From: Macrothele yani
Lineage: Eukaryota; Arthropoda; Arachnida; Araneae; Macrothelidae
Reading direction: 5' to 3'
NCBI GenBank assembly: GCA_039090855.1
Contig: CM076997.1
Span: forward strand, 165,074,709-165,138,708
Length of the DNA: 64,000 bases
Both the position numbers and the translations under genes were made by a program. The notes beneath the pieces are model-generated. The model did no database searches and was not told the DNA's origin. It saw only the letters and a program-made list of their open reading frames with translations. Below, in pieces: positions 34,260 to 45,880 of this stretch; position 1 is the first letter of the stretch, and every line of letters starts with the position of its first letter.

Positions 34260-34950
34260 AATGGGCGACTAGCCACCCAGGTAGCACAGCCTCGCAATTT
34301 AACGTAGGCCGACCACTGAGCCACCGTCTTCGATTCCTAAAACACGGTGGCTCAGTGCCTGCGACCATACGGCAACGGAAAAAACAGACTGACACTGCAG
34401 ACAAAGTAATATTTTTACTTAGAAAATATTTCGGCTAACCATTTGATTTTAAGCCTCGCAGTCTGTTCTGTGCTCTGTATTGCGTTTTTTTTTTTAGGTT
34501 TTTACCGATCTAATGCTTTCAACAGAGATTATTGTTTCTTTAGCTATTATTAGGTATATCAAACCAGTTGAAATTAGCAAAAAATGCATATACGAGATGA
34601 AAGATCATAATAATATGAGTTTTTAAATGTCTGTTCATGGTGCGTCTGTTCTCCAAAAATATCTGTATCTAACAATGAAAATAAAACCAATATGGTGCCT
34701 CCCTCTCGCGTCGATAGTTTAAAACATGGGTCTTCGTTTTCTTTTTAGGAAAAGGTTTTCATACTAAAATCCCTAGAAGACAACAAATAAAAGTGGGTTT
34801 TGAAATTATTAATTTTCAGTTTCAGACTGTATGACTTGAATTTATTAATTTCAGTTGGCATGAGAGTAAGAATGTTTTATAGTAATTTTGCATATTTCGC
34901 CTATGCTCTCCAGCACTAATATTCGGTAGAAATCAAAGCCGATTGTGAGG
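34260..34950. other. No gene seen
   Basis: A+T-rich. The 34270-34370 part contains an inverted pair around CCGACCACTGAGCCACCG and CGGTGGCTCAGTG, possibly a tRNA-like or SINE scrap. Confidence 0.35.
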
Positions 34951-34957
34951 AAAAGCT

Positions 34958-35045
34958 CTTTATGCCGGTGGTGACATTCGAAACCACATCTTCCTACTCC
35001 CTACTGGGACATTCTCCCCGTTGAACTACACTGGCAAGGCTTATC
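34958..35045 (-). repeat. tRNA-like sequence (SINE head or tRNA pseudogene)
   Basis: The reverse strand reads CCAGTGTAGTTCAACGGGGA (A-box-like) followed about 40 bases later by GTGGTTTCGAATGTCACCAC (B-box-like GGTTTCGAATG with a pairing T arm). The acceptor stem does not pair well, so I do not call a functional tRNA. Confidence 0.45.
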
Positions 35046-35159
35046 GCTGCAACTTGATGTTTTGACTCATTTGGCCTTCATACTTTGGTACCTCCCACAA
35101 ATAATGAAAAAAAAATTATGTCTAATGATTTGCATAACAAACCATGTTTTACTTTTTAG

Positions 35160-37452
35160 CACGTCTTTTGTAAAAAAAGATCGTGCTTCTGTTATCTGTT
35201 TGTCCGTCCGTCCGTCCGTACCCACGGTATCTCTGCAACTATTAGTCCGATTTGAAAAAAAATTTTCTGCGTTCGGAAACTAGAAATATGCGAAAGATGA
35301 TCCTTTATTTCGCTTTTTTTTTACGTTGTACAATTTTGCAGCTAGGGGCGTAAATGCAGATGATGTCAAATTCAAAATTACGTTTTCATCCACATATTTG
35401 CTTCTAAACATCCGATTGAAAATTTTTTTTTAATCTTTCGATTCCATTTATGTCGAAGAGTGTTTTAGATATAGTTTCCTTTTCAAATTACGCATAGATT
35501 TTCCGCTAGGAGGCGTAAAAGTAAATTACATTTTTCCCGATAACTCTTCTCCTAAAACTCCGATTTGAAAAATCGTTTTCTCAGCGGATACATCACCTTT
35601 TTCAATCTTTTTTTCAGTGGAAAATCTTTTGCATATAATTTCAAATTTTTGGTAAAAATACTTTGGCCACCAGGGGGCGTAAGTGTTAAATTTTGGTTCT
35701 GATGTATTTGCCATAAAATCTGAGCTTCTAAAATATCGATTGAAAAAATTCGTTCGTGGACTGATACCACTCACATCGAGAAACCGTTTCGGAATATTTT
35801 CTTCCTACAATATCCCACAGTTTCTCAGCCAGGGGGCGTAGATGTATATCTTATTTTTGTCAATATCTCTATTTCTAGGAGTCCGATTTGAAAAATTCCT
35901 TCTTTGTTGGATAGTGTTTTCCGTGTGACATGTTTTTCATATAATTTCAAAATTTTCAAGTAATTCATAGACTTTCCGCTAGGGAGCGTAAAGGTAAATT
36001 GCGGTTCGCCCTATATCTCTACTTCTAAATCTCCGATTTGAAAAATTCTTTCTGCACCGCATACAGCTCCTGATGGGAAATGGTTTGCGCATAATTTCTA
36101 ATTTTTGTAAAAAAATGGTTTGACCACCAGGGTACGTAAATCTTAATTTCCGCTTCTGATGTATTTGCAGTAAAATTTGAGCTTCTAAATTCTCGATTAA
36201 AAAAAAAACGTCGTTTGTAGACCGGTACTACTCATGTCGACAAACCTTTTAGGAACATTTTGTTCTTAAAATAGTGCATGGTTTCTACGCCAGGCGGCGG
36301 AAATGTATATCTAATTTTTGTCAATATCTCTACTTCTAGGGGTTCGATTTGAAAAATTCCTTTTTTGTTGGATAGTTTTTCCAGTACAACGTGTGCTTCA
36401 TATAATTTCCAAATTTTCAAGTAATTCATAGACTTTCCGCTAGGGGGCGTAAAGCTAAATTGCGTTTCTCCCTATATCTCTGCTCCTAAATCTCCGTTTT
36501 GAAAAATTCTTTCTGCACCGGATACACCTCCTGATGGGAAATCGTTTGCACATATTTACTAATTTTTGTAAAAAAAAAATGGTTTGGCCACTAGGGGGCG
36601 TAAGTCTTAATTTCCGCTTCTGATGTATTTGCAGCAAAATATGAGCTTCTAAAATCTCGATTGAAAAAAAAGTATTTTGTTGACCGATGCTACTCATGTC
36701 GAAAAACCTTTTAGGAACACTTTCTTCTTGAAATGATGCATGGTTTCTTCGCCAGGGGGCGTAGATGTATATCTTATTTTTGTCAATATCTCTACTTCCA
36801 AAAGTCCAATTTGAAAAATTCCTTCGTTGTTGGATAGTGTTTCCGATGCGAAATGTTTTTCCTATAAATTCAAAATTTTCACGTTAATCATTTAAGACTT
36901 TCCGCTGGGGCTCATAAAGGTAAATTGCGTTTTCTGCTCCTAAAACTCTGATTTCAAAAATTATTCCTGTATCGCATACAAGACCTGATGGAAAATATTT
37001 TTCACATAATTTCTAATGTTTTGTAAAGAATGGTTTGCACACCAGGGGTCATAAGTGTTAATTTCTACTTCTGATGTATTTGTAGCCAAATCTGGGCTCC
37101 TGAAAACTCGACTAAATTTTTTTTCTTGGACCGATACCGCTGATATGGATAAACCTTTTGAGAATACTTTCTTCCTAAAATAATGCATGGTTTTTCCACC
37201 AGGGGACGTAAAGTCACATCTTATTTTTGTCGATAACTCTGTTTTTAAGAGTTCGTAAGCTCAAGATTCCGTTTACACCAATATCTGAGGGATTAAAGAC
37301 CCGACTGAAAAACTTCTTTCTTCCGTCAGATACTATTGTTTTCCATACCTGTTCCATTGCCTTTGAATAGCTTTGATAAAATTAATTTGAGTCAGATCGG
37401 ATTCAAAAGACGTGCTTATTACACCCGAAAATTCGGTGTCATCTTTCTTGTT
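35160..37452 (+). repeat. Long internally repetitive element, copy A
   Basis: Starts with CACGTCTTTTG and a (GTCC) stretch. It then repeats, at least five times, a block containing a CGATTTGAAAAATTC-type motif, CCGCTAGGGGGCGTAAA, ATAATTTCTAATTTTTG and CTTCTGATGTATTTGCAG. Near its end lies the inverted form CAAAAGACGTG (37404-37414), followed by ATTCGGTGTCATCTTTCTTG, which copy B (55752-58811) also has. Because the homology runs past the inverted motif, that motif is probably not the true end. No coding capacity is apparent. Confidence 0.8.
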
Positions 37453-37459
37453 CTCTATT

Positions 37460-38300
37460 GCTGACTCTTAAGAGTTTTTAAATTTCAAAGCTCAAATTTA
37501 ATATGAACTTTGGTTTCATCTCATCATTTAAACTTTAGATTCATTGTTTAAACTTTAGTTTCATTATCTAAATTTTAATTACATTATTTAAACTTTAGTG
37601 ATTTATTCGGCCCCTCGTTAGGTACCTGACACAATAAAATAAAAAAAAACTGTGTTTCACTTTTTCTCTATCAGTGATGCTTTAGAGTTCTTAAATTTCA
37701 AAGCTCAAATTGAGTTTAAACTTTAGTTTCGTTACCTAAACTTTACTTACATTATTTTTAATTGTTTAATAAATTATGTAAGCCTTACAGAAGCGTTCGA
37801 CAACATTGTACGAGCGCTATGCTAAAGTAATACTATGAAGGGGTCTAAACTGCCACTCCAATTCTTTTAACTTAAACCTACGTTTAATTTTCTAAATTCT
37901 GAGTAGAAAGAAAAAGTGCATGGATATTTAGATGCCTAATAATTTAAATCGTCTAAGACACATATACCAAGTACTCTTCAACGCACTGCACGTTACTCTG
38001 TCCTCACAATTTAAATATTTGTTCTATATAAATTGAAATTCTTTCTGAATCCGATTTAATGATTAACACAAAACAAAAATTTAAGAAAATTAAATTTATT
38101 TCATTATTAATAATGCAAATGCAAGTTATGTATTTTGAAAGAAATTCACCCTTAAAGATAAATTGTAACATATCAAGGTATAATAGAGAAGCTACACTGA
38201 TTTGTCTTTACTTTTCAGTAGGGATATTTAAATTAAATTCTCACTTCAACAAAATGTTTTCAAAACAAGTAATAATAATTGAAATGAACGAAAATCAACA
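37460..38300. other. No gene; short direct repeat
   Basis: TTAAATTTCAAAGCTCAAAT followed by AAACTTTAGTTTC-type phrases occurs at about 37477 and again at about 37690. GAGTAGAAAGAAAAAGTGCA near 37899 recurs at 41638. The 90-codon frame 38059-38331 has no recognisable feature and its end enters the palindrome that follows. Confidence 0.45.
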
Positions 38301-38302
38301 CG

Positions 38303-38491
38303 CTGAAATGATGAAAGTTTTCTGTCTTTAGCACGATTTAATGTTTAAAAGATGAGAAATGTACACAATTAAAACCATGAGTACTTTCTTAGCAGCGGCT
38401 GCCTCGAAAGTCCTCGTGGTTTTAATTGTGTACATTTCTCATCTTTTAAACATTAAATCGTTCTAAAGACGGAAAACTTTCATCATTTCAG
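38303..38491. mobile_element. Near-perfect 189-bp palindrome (foldback element)
   Basis: Left arm CTGAAATGATGAAAGTTTTC, CGATTTAATGTTTAAAAGAT, GAGAAATGTACACAATTAAA pairs almost base for base with the right arm TTTAATTGTGTACATTTCTC, ATCTTTTAAACATTAAATCG, GAAAACTTTCATCATTTCAG. A GCAGCGGCTGC-like centre forms the tip. Arms are about 75 bp with very few mismatches. Confidence 0.9.
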
Positions 38492-39162
38492 TGATTAATA
38501 TCGCACGAGTCTTCAATATTTATTGATCAACACACTGTTTTATAGATAAAATTTAGTGTGCCCTTCTTGCTAAGTGCCTTTATAACAGAAATGTATTTCG
38601 TCTCGTTAAGTTTTACAAGGACTTATAAATGTACAGTAATCAGACGGTTTAAACCTGGATGTAAAACTGTTTTCACGCGTGAAAATATTTCCTCACAGAT
38701 ATTTGGGCATATAAAAGAATAAATCAATTCAACTGCAACTTTTTTTCATGGAAACCATTTTTTCAGTTAAAATTTTCCAGCAATGCAGGGGATAACAGCT
38801 GATCAATCTAGAAAATTTCCCTGAAAAGTTTCTCTTAGTTCTCGGAATTCCATTTCCTATAACTTGACACCTGAAATTCAATATGCTGAGTTTCAAAAAT
38901 ATCAGTACTCATACATTCAGAAAGAATTAAGTTAAACGATAAGTTACAGTTAGGTTTGTTCAAAGAAGAAAACATTTGTCTGTGATCTTCAAAACTTTAA
39001 CATCATTTTGTAAACTATTCTATGAGTGCCTCGATGTACACTATCTGCCAACAAGTAATTGGACACAATTGCAATCGACGATATCTGCGGTACTGATACA
39101 CGTCACGGCCGCCGCCGTTAAATATCCTGTGGGAAACAACAACGCAACCAGTCGCATGCAAG

Positions 39163-40323
39163 ATGATACGCAGTTCGGAGCTCTCTGATTTCGAGAAAGG
39201 TGTAATTGTCGAGTATCACAGAAATGGCCGATCCATACGTGACATATCCAGCGAGTGGAAGTACCCAAAATCGACAGTGGCTTACGTGATTGGCTAGTAG
39301 AAGATGAGAGGTGACTGTCGGAATGAGCCCCGACCCAGCAGACCCACAAAACTGGGAGTTAGAGACCGACGGGTGCCATCCGTAGCGAAGCCCATCTGCT
39401 CGCTTATCATGGACGTGCTGCCGCCCACAAGCCTTTGATCACCAAGTCCAATAGCGCTGTTCGGCTAACCTGGTGCAAAGAACGTCCACAGTGGACCATT
39501 CAACAGTGGAAACAGGTTCTCTGGAGCGACAAATGAAGGTTCACCCTCTACCGTTCGGATGGCAGGGTCTGGGTTTGGCGTCTGCCTGGAGAACGCCTCC
39601 TGCCGGAATGTACTGTGCCAACTGTACAGTTCGGCGGCGGTGGAATTCTGCTATGGGGGTGTTTCTCCTGGTATGGCACGGGACCATTGGTCTCAATTTC
39701 TGGTAGACTCAACGCCGAGACCTACTGAACCATTTTGGATGACCAACATGGGTGGACCCATATTACTTTTACGATGACAATGCCACCTGTCATGTTTTTT
39801 TTTGTTTTGTTTTTTATTGGAGGTTTAACGACCACCGTGAGCAACTCAATGGGCTATAAGCAGTCGCCCGTCCCTAATTTAGGGTCACTGGTTCCAGGGA
39901 AGAGAGAGAGAGCCAGTGCCGTAAGACAAACACAACATCCATGCCTCACCGGGATTCGAACCCGGACCCCGTTCGGGCGAATGATCAGAGACCATCGCTT
40001 AGACTACTGCGCCAACGGGGCGGCACTGTCATGTTGCGAGGTCCAATATGGCTTGGTATGGTGACAATGAGGTTAATCAAATGGACTGGCCTGCGCAGAG
40101 CCCGGGCCTTAACCGTATCGAGCACCTCTGGGGCGAGTTGGAACGTCGACTTAAGGGGTGGCCCCACCATCCGAAATCGGTGAAGGAACTGACCTGTCTT
40201 CTCCAAGCCGAGTGGAAGAAAATACCGCTAGCCGTCGTACAACGCCTGGTTGAGAGTATGCGCAGCTGTAATCGCCGCTCATGGAGGCTCATGGAGGCTC
40301 CACTAACTATTGAAGGTGAATAA
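39163..40323 (+). pseudogene. Tc1-family transposase, copy 2, interrupted by a SINE
   Basis: The start ATG at 39163 gives MIRSSELSDFEKG and a helix-turn-helix part (NGRSIRDISSEWKYPKSTVA), then a TAG at about 39296. Later frames show the block [23 protein letters not shown] before an altered first catalytic motif, GILLWGCFSWYGTGPLVSIS-like near 39650 and the [17 protein letters not shown] third motif near 40110. The second catalytic region (FYDDNATCH-like) is cut by the SINE at 39797. Ends TAA 40321-40323. Part of the N-terminal third seems deleted near 39370 compared with copy 1. Confidence 0.8.
39797..40025 (-). mobile_element. Full-length tRNA-derived SINE with target duplications
   Basis: Exact 10-bp duplications CTGTCATGTT (39787-39796 and 40026-40035) bracket it. 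On the minus strand it starts with a tRNA-like head whose A box lies in 40014-39996 (TGGCGCAGTAGTCTAAGCG) and whose B box is GGTTCGAATCC within 39963-39951. The body contains GTTGTGTTTGTCTTACGGCA, and it ends in an A-rich tail (T-rich on plus, 39795-39823). The long head resembles a class II (Leu/Ser) tRNA. RNA polymerase III would transcribe it. This is the best copy of the family. Confidence 0.9.
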
Positions 40324-40399
40324 ACTTCGTTTTCCTTTGCTATCACAGGTGTCCAATTACTTGTTGGTAGATAGTGTATGTACATCTGTTATTCGTCTG

Positions 40400-41025
40400 T
40401 GTTAACTGGAAAATGAGTTGAGTTTGCCTTTCTTTTGGGATAATGCCTGTTTGCCTGTGAGGTGATATAATGATAAACACATTCAGTTTTGTCGTAAATC
40501 GTGTCCACTATGCATAAAGATGAAAATTTGTTCGTCATTCTGGTAATCCGAAATTCTGGTCAATCAAATATGCCTGGAAGAAAGAGAGTTGGGGACGCCC
40601 CATTCGTCACACGCAGAAGAAAAGGGCTTCAATGAAAGTATTTTGTATTTCTAGTAGGTTTGTTTTACAGAAAAAAGATCATACAAAATGATAATATCAT
40701 TTAGCATCGCATACATTTTTGTGTAATTTATGGTTGGTGCCTGGACTTTGCCTTGTGGCAGTAAAAATCGCTCAGCTTTAAAGTCATGGCATGATTGCCA
40801 TTAGTTTCCGACACATGCCTTAGGAATGAAAAATCCAGTGTGAAGGGCAAAACGGAGAGTATCGTACCAGGGTTGGAATACAAAGATAAAAATAAAATTG
40901 AAAAAACAACAACCTCGAATTCCAGCTGACTCCTGAACTCTCACTTTTGTAGGGACTCGTGTTCCAGTAGTTCACCACCCATATTGTATTTGCGTTGAAC
41001 TGTTTTCCGTTAAAGTTTCGAAGTT
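40400..41025. other. No gene seen
   Basis: No domain, RNA gene or repeat recognised. The short frames are below what chance produces. Confidence 0.4.
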
Positions 41026-41029
41026 TAAC

Positions 41030-41195
41030 GACCACCATTAGAAAATCTAAGATCTATAAAAGAATTGCCGGTCCCTAATTCAGGGTCGCTGCTTCCAGAG
41101 AGGCGGAAGAGCTAGGGTCTGGGACAGGAACAGCACCCATGCCTCATGTGGTGCTGGTACCTGGGCCCATCTCGGATGAAAGGTCAGAATCCTTA
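41030..41195 (-). mobile_element. Worn tRNA-SINE
   Basis: The plus strand carries TTTAACGACCACCATTAG, GGTCCCTAATTCAGGGTCGC and CACCCATGCCTCA in family order. The B-box complement is no longer recognisable. Confidence 0.65.
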
Positions 41196-41212
41196 GAAAT
41201 TGTATATATATA

Positions 41213-41490
41213 CACTCACGGACAATGAAATTTGCGCACCTAGAAGAAAACATGCTACAACTGCGAAACTATGCAAATAGCTAGAGTGGATGATGGTGTG
41301 CAAATGATCCACGTATGGTGCGCTTGTGCATGACCGCACATCCTGTGGTGGCGCTGCATGCACGAGCCGGCAGCCTTATAAACAGGCGTGTAGTCGATGC
41401 CCCATGAAAGCGAAAAGCACTGGCCGACGCCAGCAAGAGTACAGAGTGACAAGAATGCCGGGTAGAGGCCAGAGCCGTCCTCAATAGCTG
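41213..41490 (+). mobile_element. 5' end of another Tc1-like transposon
   Basis: Begins next to TA with CACTCACGGACAATGAAATT, TGCGCACC, a terminal repeat style common in Tc1-like elements. About 240 bp later an ATG opens MPGRGQSRPQ (41456-41485), which looks like a transposase start but ends at once in a TAG. The rest of the element is missing. Confidence 0.55.
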
Positions 41491-42089
41491 ATTTTCGAAA
41501 GAAAAACAAATGCTTTGATTTTACAATAGTTTTTTTAGGCATGTGATACGTCTGAATCTCTCCGTTGGAACTAACGCTTGGGTTTAAAAATCAAAATAAA
41601 TTCCTTGCACGTACATTGTGTCAATCAGCAGAATTCCGAGTAGAAAGAAAAAGTGCATGGATATATAGCAGAAAGAAAAAGTGCTTGGAAACCCGTATAA
41701 AAGTACTGACGTAAAAATTCTGCAAAAACTACTTGATATTAAAACTGGAAACATGGATTCCATGAAAAAGGATAAAAATTTCAGGTGGAAAGTTTCACAC
41801 TATGGGATTTCAAAATGTGGCTTACAGACAGAAGTATTGCATGTGACTTTGACTCATTGTTTACAGTAAAAAAATATTGAAATACATTTGACAAAGATAA
41901 TGCAGTAAATGTTTTATTTTTTCTGTTTAAATAAATAGTTTACAAGTTTGTAGACATTCCAGCTGTACTTTGACTATCTTTAAATGAACAGCTCAGAATC
42001 CGAGATACTTAAGTTAAGCAAAGCACATGAGTTTATAAAATAAACTGAAGAAATTGAAATATATTCTGGTTTGTAGGAAATACATAGCA

Positions 42090-42195
42090 AAATAGGTGAA
42101 AATATAAAAGAAATACAAAGCTAAGCTATGTAGATGTAAAATACAAAGGGAATACAAAGCTAAGTAGTGGAAATACAAAGCTAAGTAGGTAACTA
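42090..42195 (+). repeat. Minisatellite (AAATACAAAGCTAAGTAG-type)
   Basis: About five imperfect copies of a phrase built on GAAATACAAAGCTAAG, units 17-30 bp. Confidence 0.75.
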
Positions 42196-42555
42196 TCCCA
42201 GAGGTATTAATTTCGGTAAAGTTATCAGAATAAGTAGGTAAAGCATTTTCTTTTGTTTTTCTTTTCCAATAACGGAAGTCAAGTGACTTCGACAGATACA
42301 TCTAATGTGAGCGATAGTCGTGGCTTTGTCATGACAGACATGCAACAAATTATTTTTGTGACATTGTAATTTCCTTTGCCGGATGTTTGCGGAAAGGTCT
42401 GCATATAAAAGTGGCGGATTCCAATCTAATTTTACACAAGAATGAAAAGAAACTAACTTCAAGCTAGTTTTGTTTAACATGTGTTTCATAAACATGTTAA
42501 ATAGATAAATTGAAACAAATTCCCCGTTTGGCTGTTAATGCCTAAATTGGCAAGC

Positions 42556-42606
42556 TTTATAAATAAATAAATAAATGAATGAATGAATAAATAAATAAAT
42601 AAATAA
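42556..42606 (+). repeat. (AAAT)n/(GAAT)n microsatellite
   Basis: AAATAAATAAATAAATGAAT then more AAAT units; simple tetranucleotide repeat. Confidence 0.9.
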
Positions 42607-42609
42607 GCA

Positions 42610-44460
42610 TTTACTCTAATTCCACATGCTATACACAAATTACAGCGGGGGAATTTTATTACTATTACGTAACAGGGAAGAACGCACTTTGACTTACAAA
42701 AATGATTCTGTGAAAAGCAAACTGCAAATAATCTTTTTAAATCACAAATAAAATTGTTTGTCTGCCTTTCACAGCAATCATACGGTGTGTACTCTGCATA
42801 AATAAAACATATCTATGCACTTCATGTCTTAATAAATGGATGAAACTAATTTGAACTCATAAAACAATCAATTACGCATTAAATGGGAAATGAGTGAACA
42901 GAAATCTTGTCTGAAATATTTTCTTAATTTGAACCGATTGATACTTTTTGATTTCTATAGAGGAACTGGGTATGTAGTTATTTTCAGTTTCACATATAAA
43001 AAATGAAATTTAAAGTATAAAGAAAATTCCGTTTTTGTTTTGAATGTGGTCCAAATGATCAATCTTATCCTTTCGAGAGGAGTTGAATCTTTATTTGTTC
43101 TTTAGCTACACAGATCTAGTTTAAAATGAAAACGAAGGAAACTCAAAATTTACACGTTCCGTGTTTGGGAATCATTGAGGAAAAGCATGAAGGAACGAAA
43201 ACTAAAGAAAAGAAAACAGTGCGCTACCTAAAAATTCTAAAATATAAGTTTAACATCATGTATCTATCCATATCTTGTAGTCATGGGAAACTAAAAATGA
43301 TTATTTGGGTACAGGAGATGATATGTGTAATACTTTCACTTAATAGACAGGACTTTCGTGTTCAAGGAGCTCTAGCCCACATCGGGACACAGCAGTAAAG
43401 GATCTGGCCTGTCTCTTTGTCAAAAAACTATGTAATTAATTTAAAAGATAGAAAACCTACAATACCAAAAATATGTTTAATGATTTTTCTTATTACATAT
43501 ATTTCTGTGCCGCTCTTAGAAGAATTTTTCAGTCACTTAAATTATTTTTACATAGACACAACGTCTGATTAACGTTAAGTAGGTCCAAAAAACTGAAATT
43601 CATCTCGTGTGCTACAATAGCTTATACCACGCAAATCAATGATTGGAACAAACAAGTCCCTATAATTTTAAAACAATGGCAATATGATATAATTCACCTT
43701 TACAATTAAATGGTAAACAGAAGAAAAAATGTTCTGATTAGAAAATTCAGTAATAAAAAGCTAAAAGTTTTCTGAAAATTTAAATCTCTTCGGCTACATA
43801 AGAGCGCTCAGGAAAAGTGATATGCAGCATTTACAAACACCCGCACAAACACTTCAGGCGACCGGTTGGGTGTTTTCCGGTCATTGATGTTTTTCTTCTC
43901 AGCAATCCACCGGATGTTGACGTTAAGCTTTCTAAAAATATTTCACTGAAATCGGAACATAACTACAAAACGTTTGCGATAATATTGGAAATTAAACACA
44001 TCCGATAAAACAACGTACACCTGGTTCATTAAAATTTAATTTCCCCATAGTGAGTAGATCAAAATTATAGTCCCGATATAATTTTGCTGTAATATTAGTT
44101 TGATTTTTGTCACCCAATACACGAGGACTTTAATATCAACCAATGGGTAACGTGTTTCTTACAGAACTTGAAATTTCCATTTATGATTTAGATAACCTGT
44201 TGGATTTCATGTAACCTAAGACTTTATATTAAAAATCACTGCTGCATCTATATGCTACTTGTCTCTGTTAAATACATATTCGTATAATAAGCTGTTTTTT
44301 ATGCGTTCGTGAACTATTGTTGAAAAGATGTAAATGCGAACGAACGCTTAAGAGTAAAATTTTTTGGCATAAGACTGAAAATAAGAAATGGTGTCCGCAT
44401 TTTTTTCCGCAGCCTATGTACTTTCACTTAATGATAACTATTTTGTGTTATGTAATTGCT
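42610..44460. other. No gene seen
   Basis: A+T-rich intron-like sequence. The 90-codon frame 43126-43398 and the 63-codon frame 43817-44008 have no recognisable domain. These bases lie inside the proposed intron. Confidence 0.45.
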
Positions 44461-44466
44461 TTTTGT

Positions 44467-44675
44467 TTGAGGGCTTAACGACCATCATGAGCACCTTAAT
44501 AGGTTGTAAGCAGACACCCGTCCTTAATTTAGAGCCACTGGTTCCCGGGAAAGGAGACCGCCAGTGCCGTAAGACAAATACGAGATCCATTCCTAAACGG
44601 GTTTCGAACCCGGATCCAACTAAGGCGACAGGTTAAAAATGAGCACTTGGGACACTGCGCTACAGCGGTGGATTA
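44467..44675 (-). mobile_element. tRNA-derived SINE
   Basis: Antisense on plus: GGCTTAACGACCATCATGAG, AGCAGACACCCGTCCTTAAT, GCCAGTGCCGTAAGACAAAT, the B-box complement GTTTCGAACCCGGATCC and a degraded A-box complement near GACACTGCGCTACAGCG. It lies only about 80 bp downstream of exon 1, inside the intron. Confidence 0.85.
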
Positions 44676-44757
44676 TATTATTAACTATCACAAAGAAGAA
44701 TGGATAATATGATAGACATGCATTTGATATTAAAGCGTAGAATAAGATCATACTTAC

Positions 44758-44769
44758 TACTGACTTCAT
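44758..44769 (-). CDS. LALEKG-repeat secreted protein, exon 1 coding part (MKSV)
   Basis: ATG at 44769-44767 starts ATGAAGTCAGTA, followed at once by the donor GTAAGTATG (44757 downward). Four codons, phase 0, join in frame to exon 2 at 32072 and give MKSVIAILALTAAVASASPF. A first exon of about four codons that splits the signal peptide is a known habit of insect cuticular-protein genes. The transcribed exon would run 44813-44758 with a 44-base 5' UTR. A different first exon nearer to exon 2 cannot be excluded. Confidence 0.6.
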
Positions 44770-44810
44770 GGCTGTCTTATGTTGGTTCCTTCTAGCCCTC
44801 AGATATTCCT

Positions 44811-44847
44811 ACTGTGCTCTATGCGATGGTCTGTTGTTTTATATATA
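44811..44847 (-). promoter_or_regulatory. Core promoter: TATA box and initiator
   Basis: On the minus strand TATATATAAAA spans 44847-44837. Thirty bases after the T at 44843 lies an initiator-like CAGT with its A at 44813. TATA-to-initiator spacing of about 30 is the expected geometry for RNA polymerase II, and the ATG follows 44 bases later. Confidence 0.6.
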
Positions 44848-44859
44848 GGAGCAATTGTG

Positions 44860-45869
44860 TGAAATGTAATGCCGTTTATTGTTTGTTGGTTCGTTTCTTT
44901 GTTATTTACGTGGAAAATGCTAAGACTAGAGATTTACTTTTCTGAATGCAGGACTATTATCTTATGTATGAAAGGTCAGCAGATATAATTTACCGAAATT
45001 TCCGGAAAGAGATTTAAAGACACGATGATAAAGATGCAATTATACTTGCTTGGGCGGCCATGATACTGACGCTCATTTTCAACAATGTATCAAGTACATG
45101 GGGTTCTGATTTTGGAATTCGTAGTCTGTGACTACGCAGATCGAGGCCAGCGTATGGAGGCGCATAAAATCACTTGACTGTTTGGACTAAGGTTCTCACA
45201 GATATTTCTTTTTTTCATCGTGTTCATTCGAGCATGAACTCAGCGTGCTTTCGAGCACGTTTCCACCCTTTTACCGATTCCCATTTACTCACTCGCGTTG
45301 TTGTTTATTTGCGTTAATGGGAAAGAAATGCTTTCATGTACATGTAATATTTTACTTCAATGTTTTCTGTACACGTGTCTGTTAATAAAAGAAATTTCTT
45401 CATACCTTTATCGAAAGACTTCGTCTTCTGAGAAAATTGCAACAACATAAATAATCGCAAATTATTTAATACTTTAAAGTAATTATTTCTTGCTGTGCGA
45501 ATAAGGCGGTTCAAATTAAAGTGTTTATTCGTAACTGGCACGCTTTTGCCCGTTTCGCTCTTATTAGAAATGTTTGAAAGCACGGAGGCGAAAATTGGTC
45601 GTAATTCATGGTTAAAATATATTGAGGACATGGAAGAATAGTGACAAATTCTTACGCTTTAAGTCCTCCCAGATATGTCAGAGTGACATTTTTCTTACAA
45701 ATAACTTCTGCTGTGTGCTGAAACATTCAGTGGCCCTCACAGAACTGCTTTGTGGGAAGGGGATCAAGGATAGGATCGGGGAATTCGTTCAGAGCTCTTG
45801 TGCAATTTAATCTCCGTAATTTCCAATGACAACTTGCTACAAATTTTAACAGCTCTGAGTCAGTCCATT
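44860..45869. other. Upstream region of the secreted-protein gene; no other gene seen
   Basis: Holds the proximal upstream DNA of the promoter. A reverse frame of 105 codons (45314-45631) has no recognisable domain. No clear transcription-factor cluster was identified. Confidence 0.4.
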
Positions 45870-45880
45870 ATTTTAACTAT
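45870..45880. repeat. Target-site duplication of RTE copy 2
   Basis: ATTTTAACTAT here and at 49059-49069 brackets the minus-strand retrotransposon. Confidence 0.85.

Larger units (their letters stand above)
39039..40376 (+). mobile_element. Tc1-family transposon, copy 2, with a SINE inside
   Basis: Ends CACTATCTGCCAACAAGTAA, TTGGACAC and GTGTCCAATTACTTGTTGGT, AGATAGTG are flanked by TA (39037-39038 and 40377-40378). Opposite orientation to the copy at 32905-34114. Its 1338 bp include a 229-bp SINE plus a 10-bp duplication, leaving about 1.1 kb of transposon. Confidence 0.9.
32073..44757 (-). other. Proposed 12.7-kb intron of the LALEKG gene
   Basis: Donor GTAAGTATG at 44757 and acceptor TTTTTTTGTAG ending at 32073, both good consensus and both phase 0. 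The intron contains two Tc1 elements, at least four SINE pieces, the 35-kb repeat and a foldback element. Linking the two exons is inference; a transcript would be needed to prove it. Confidence 0.55.

Noticed and set aside
35160..37414. CACGTCTTTTG / CAAAAGACGTG as true terminal inverted repeats of a transposon
   Set aside because: Copies A and B stay similar for about 35 bp past the right motif, and no target duplication was found, so the motif is probably internal.
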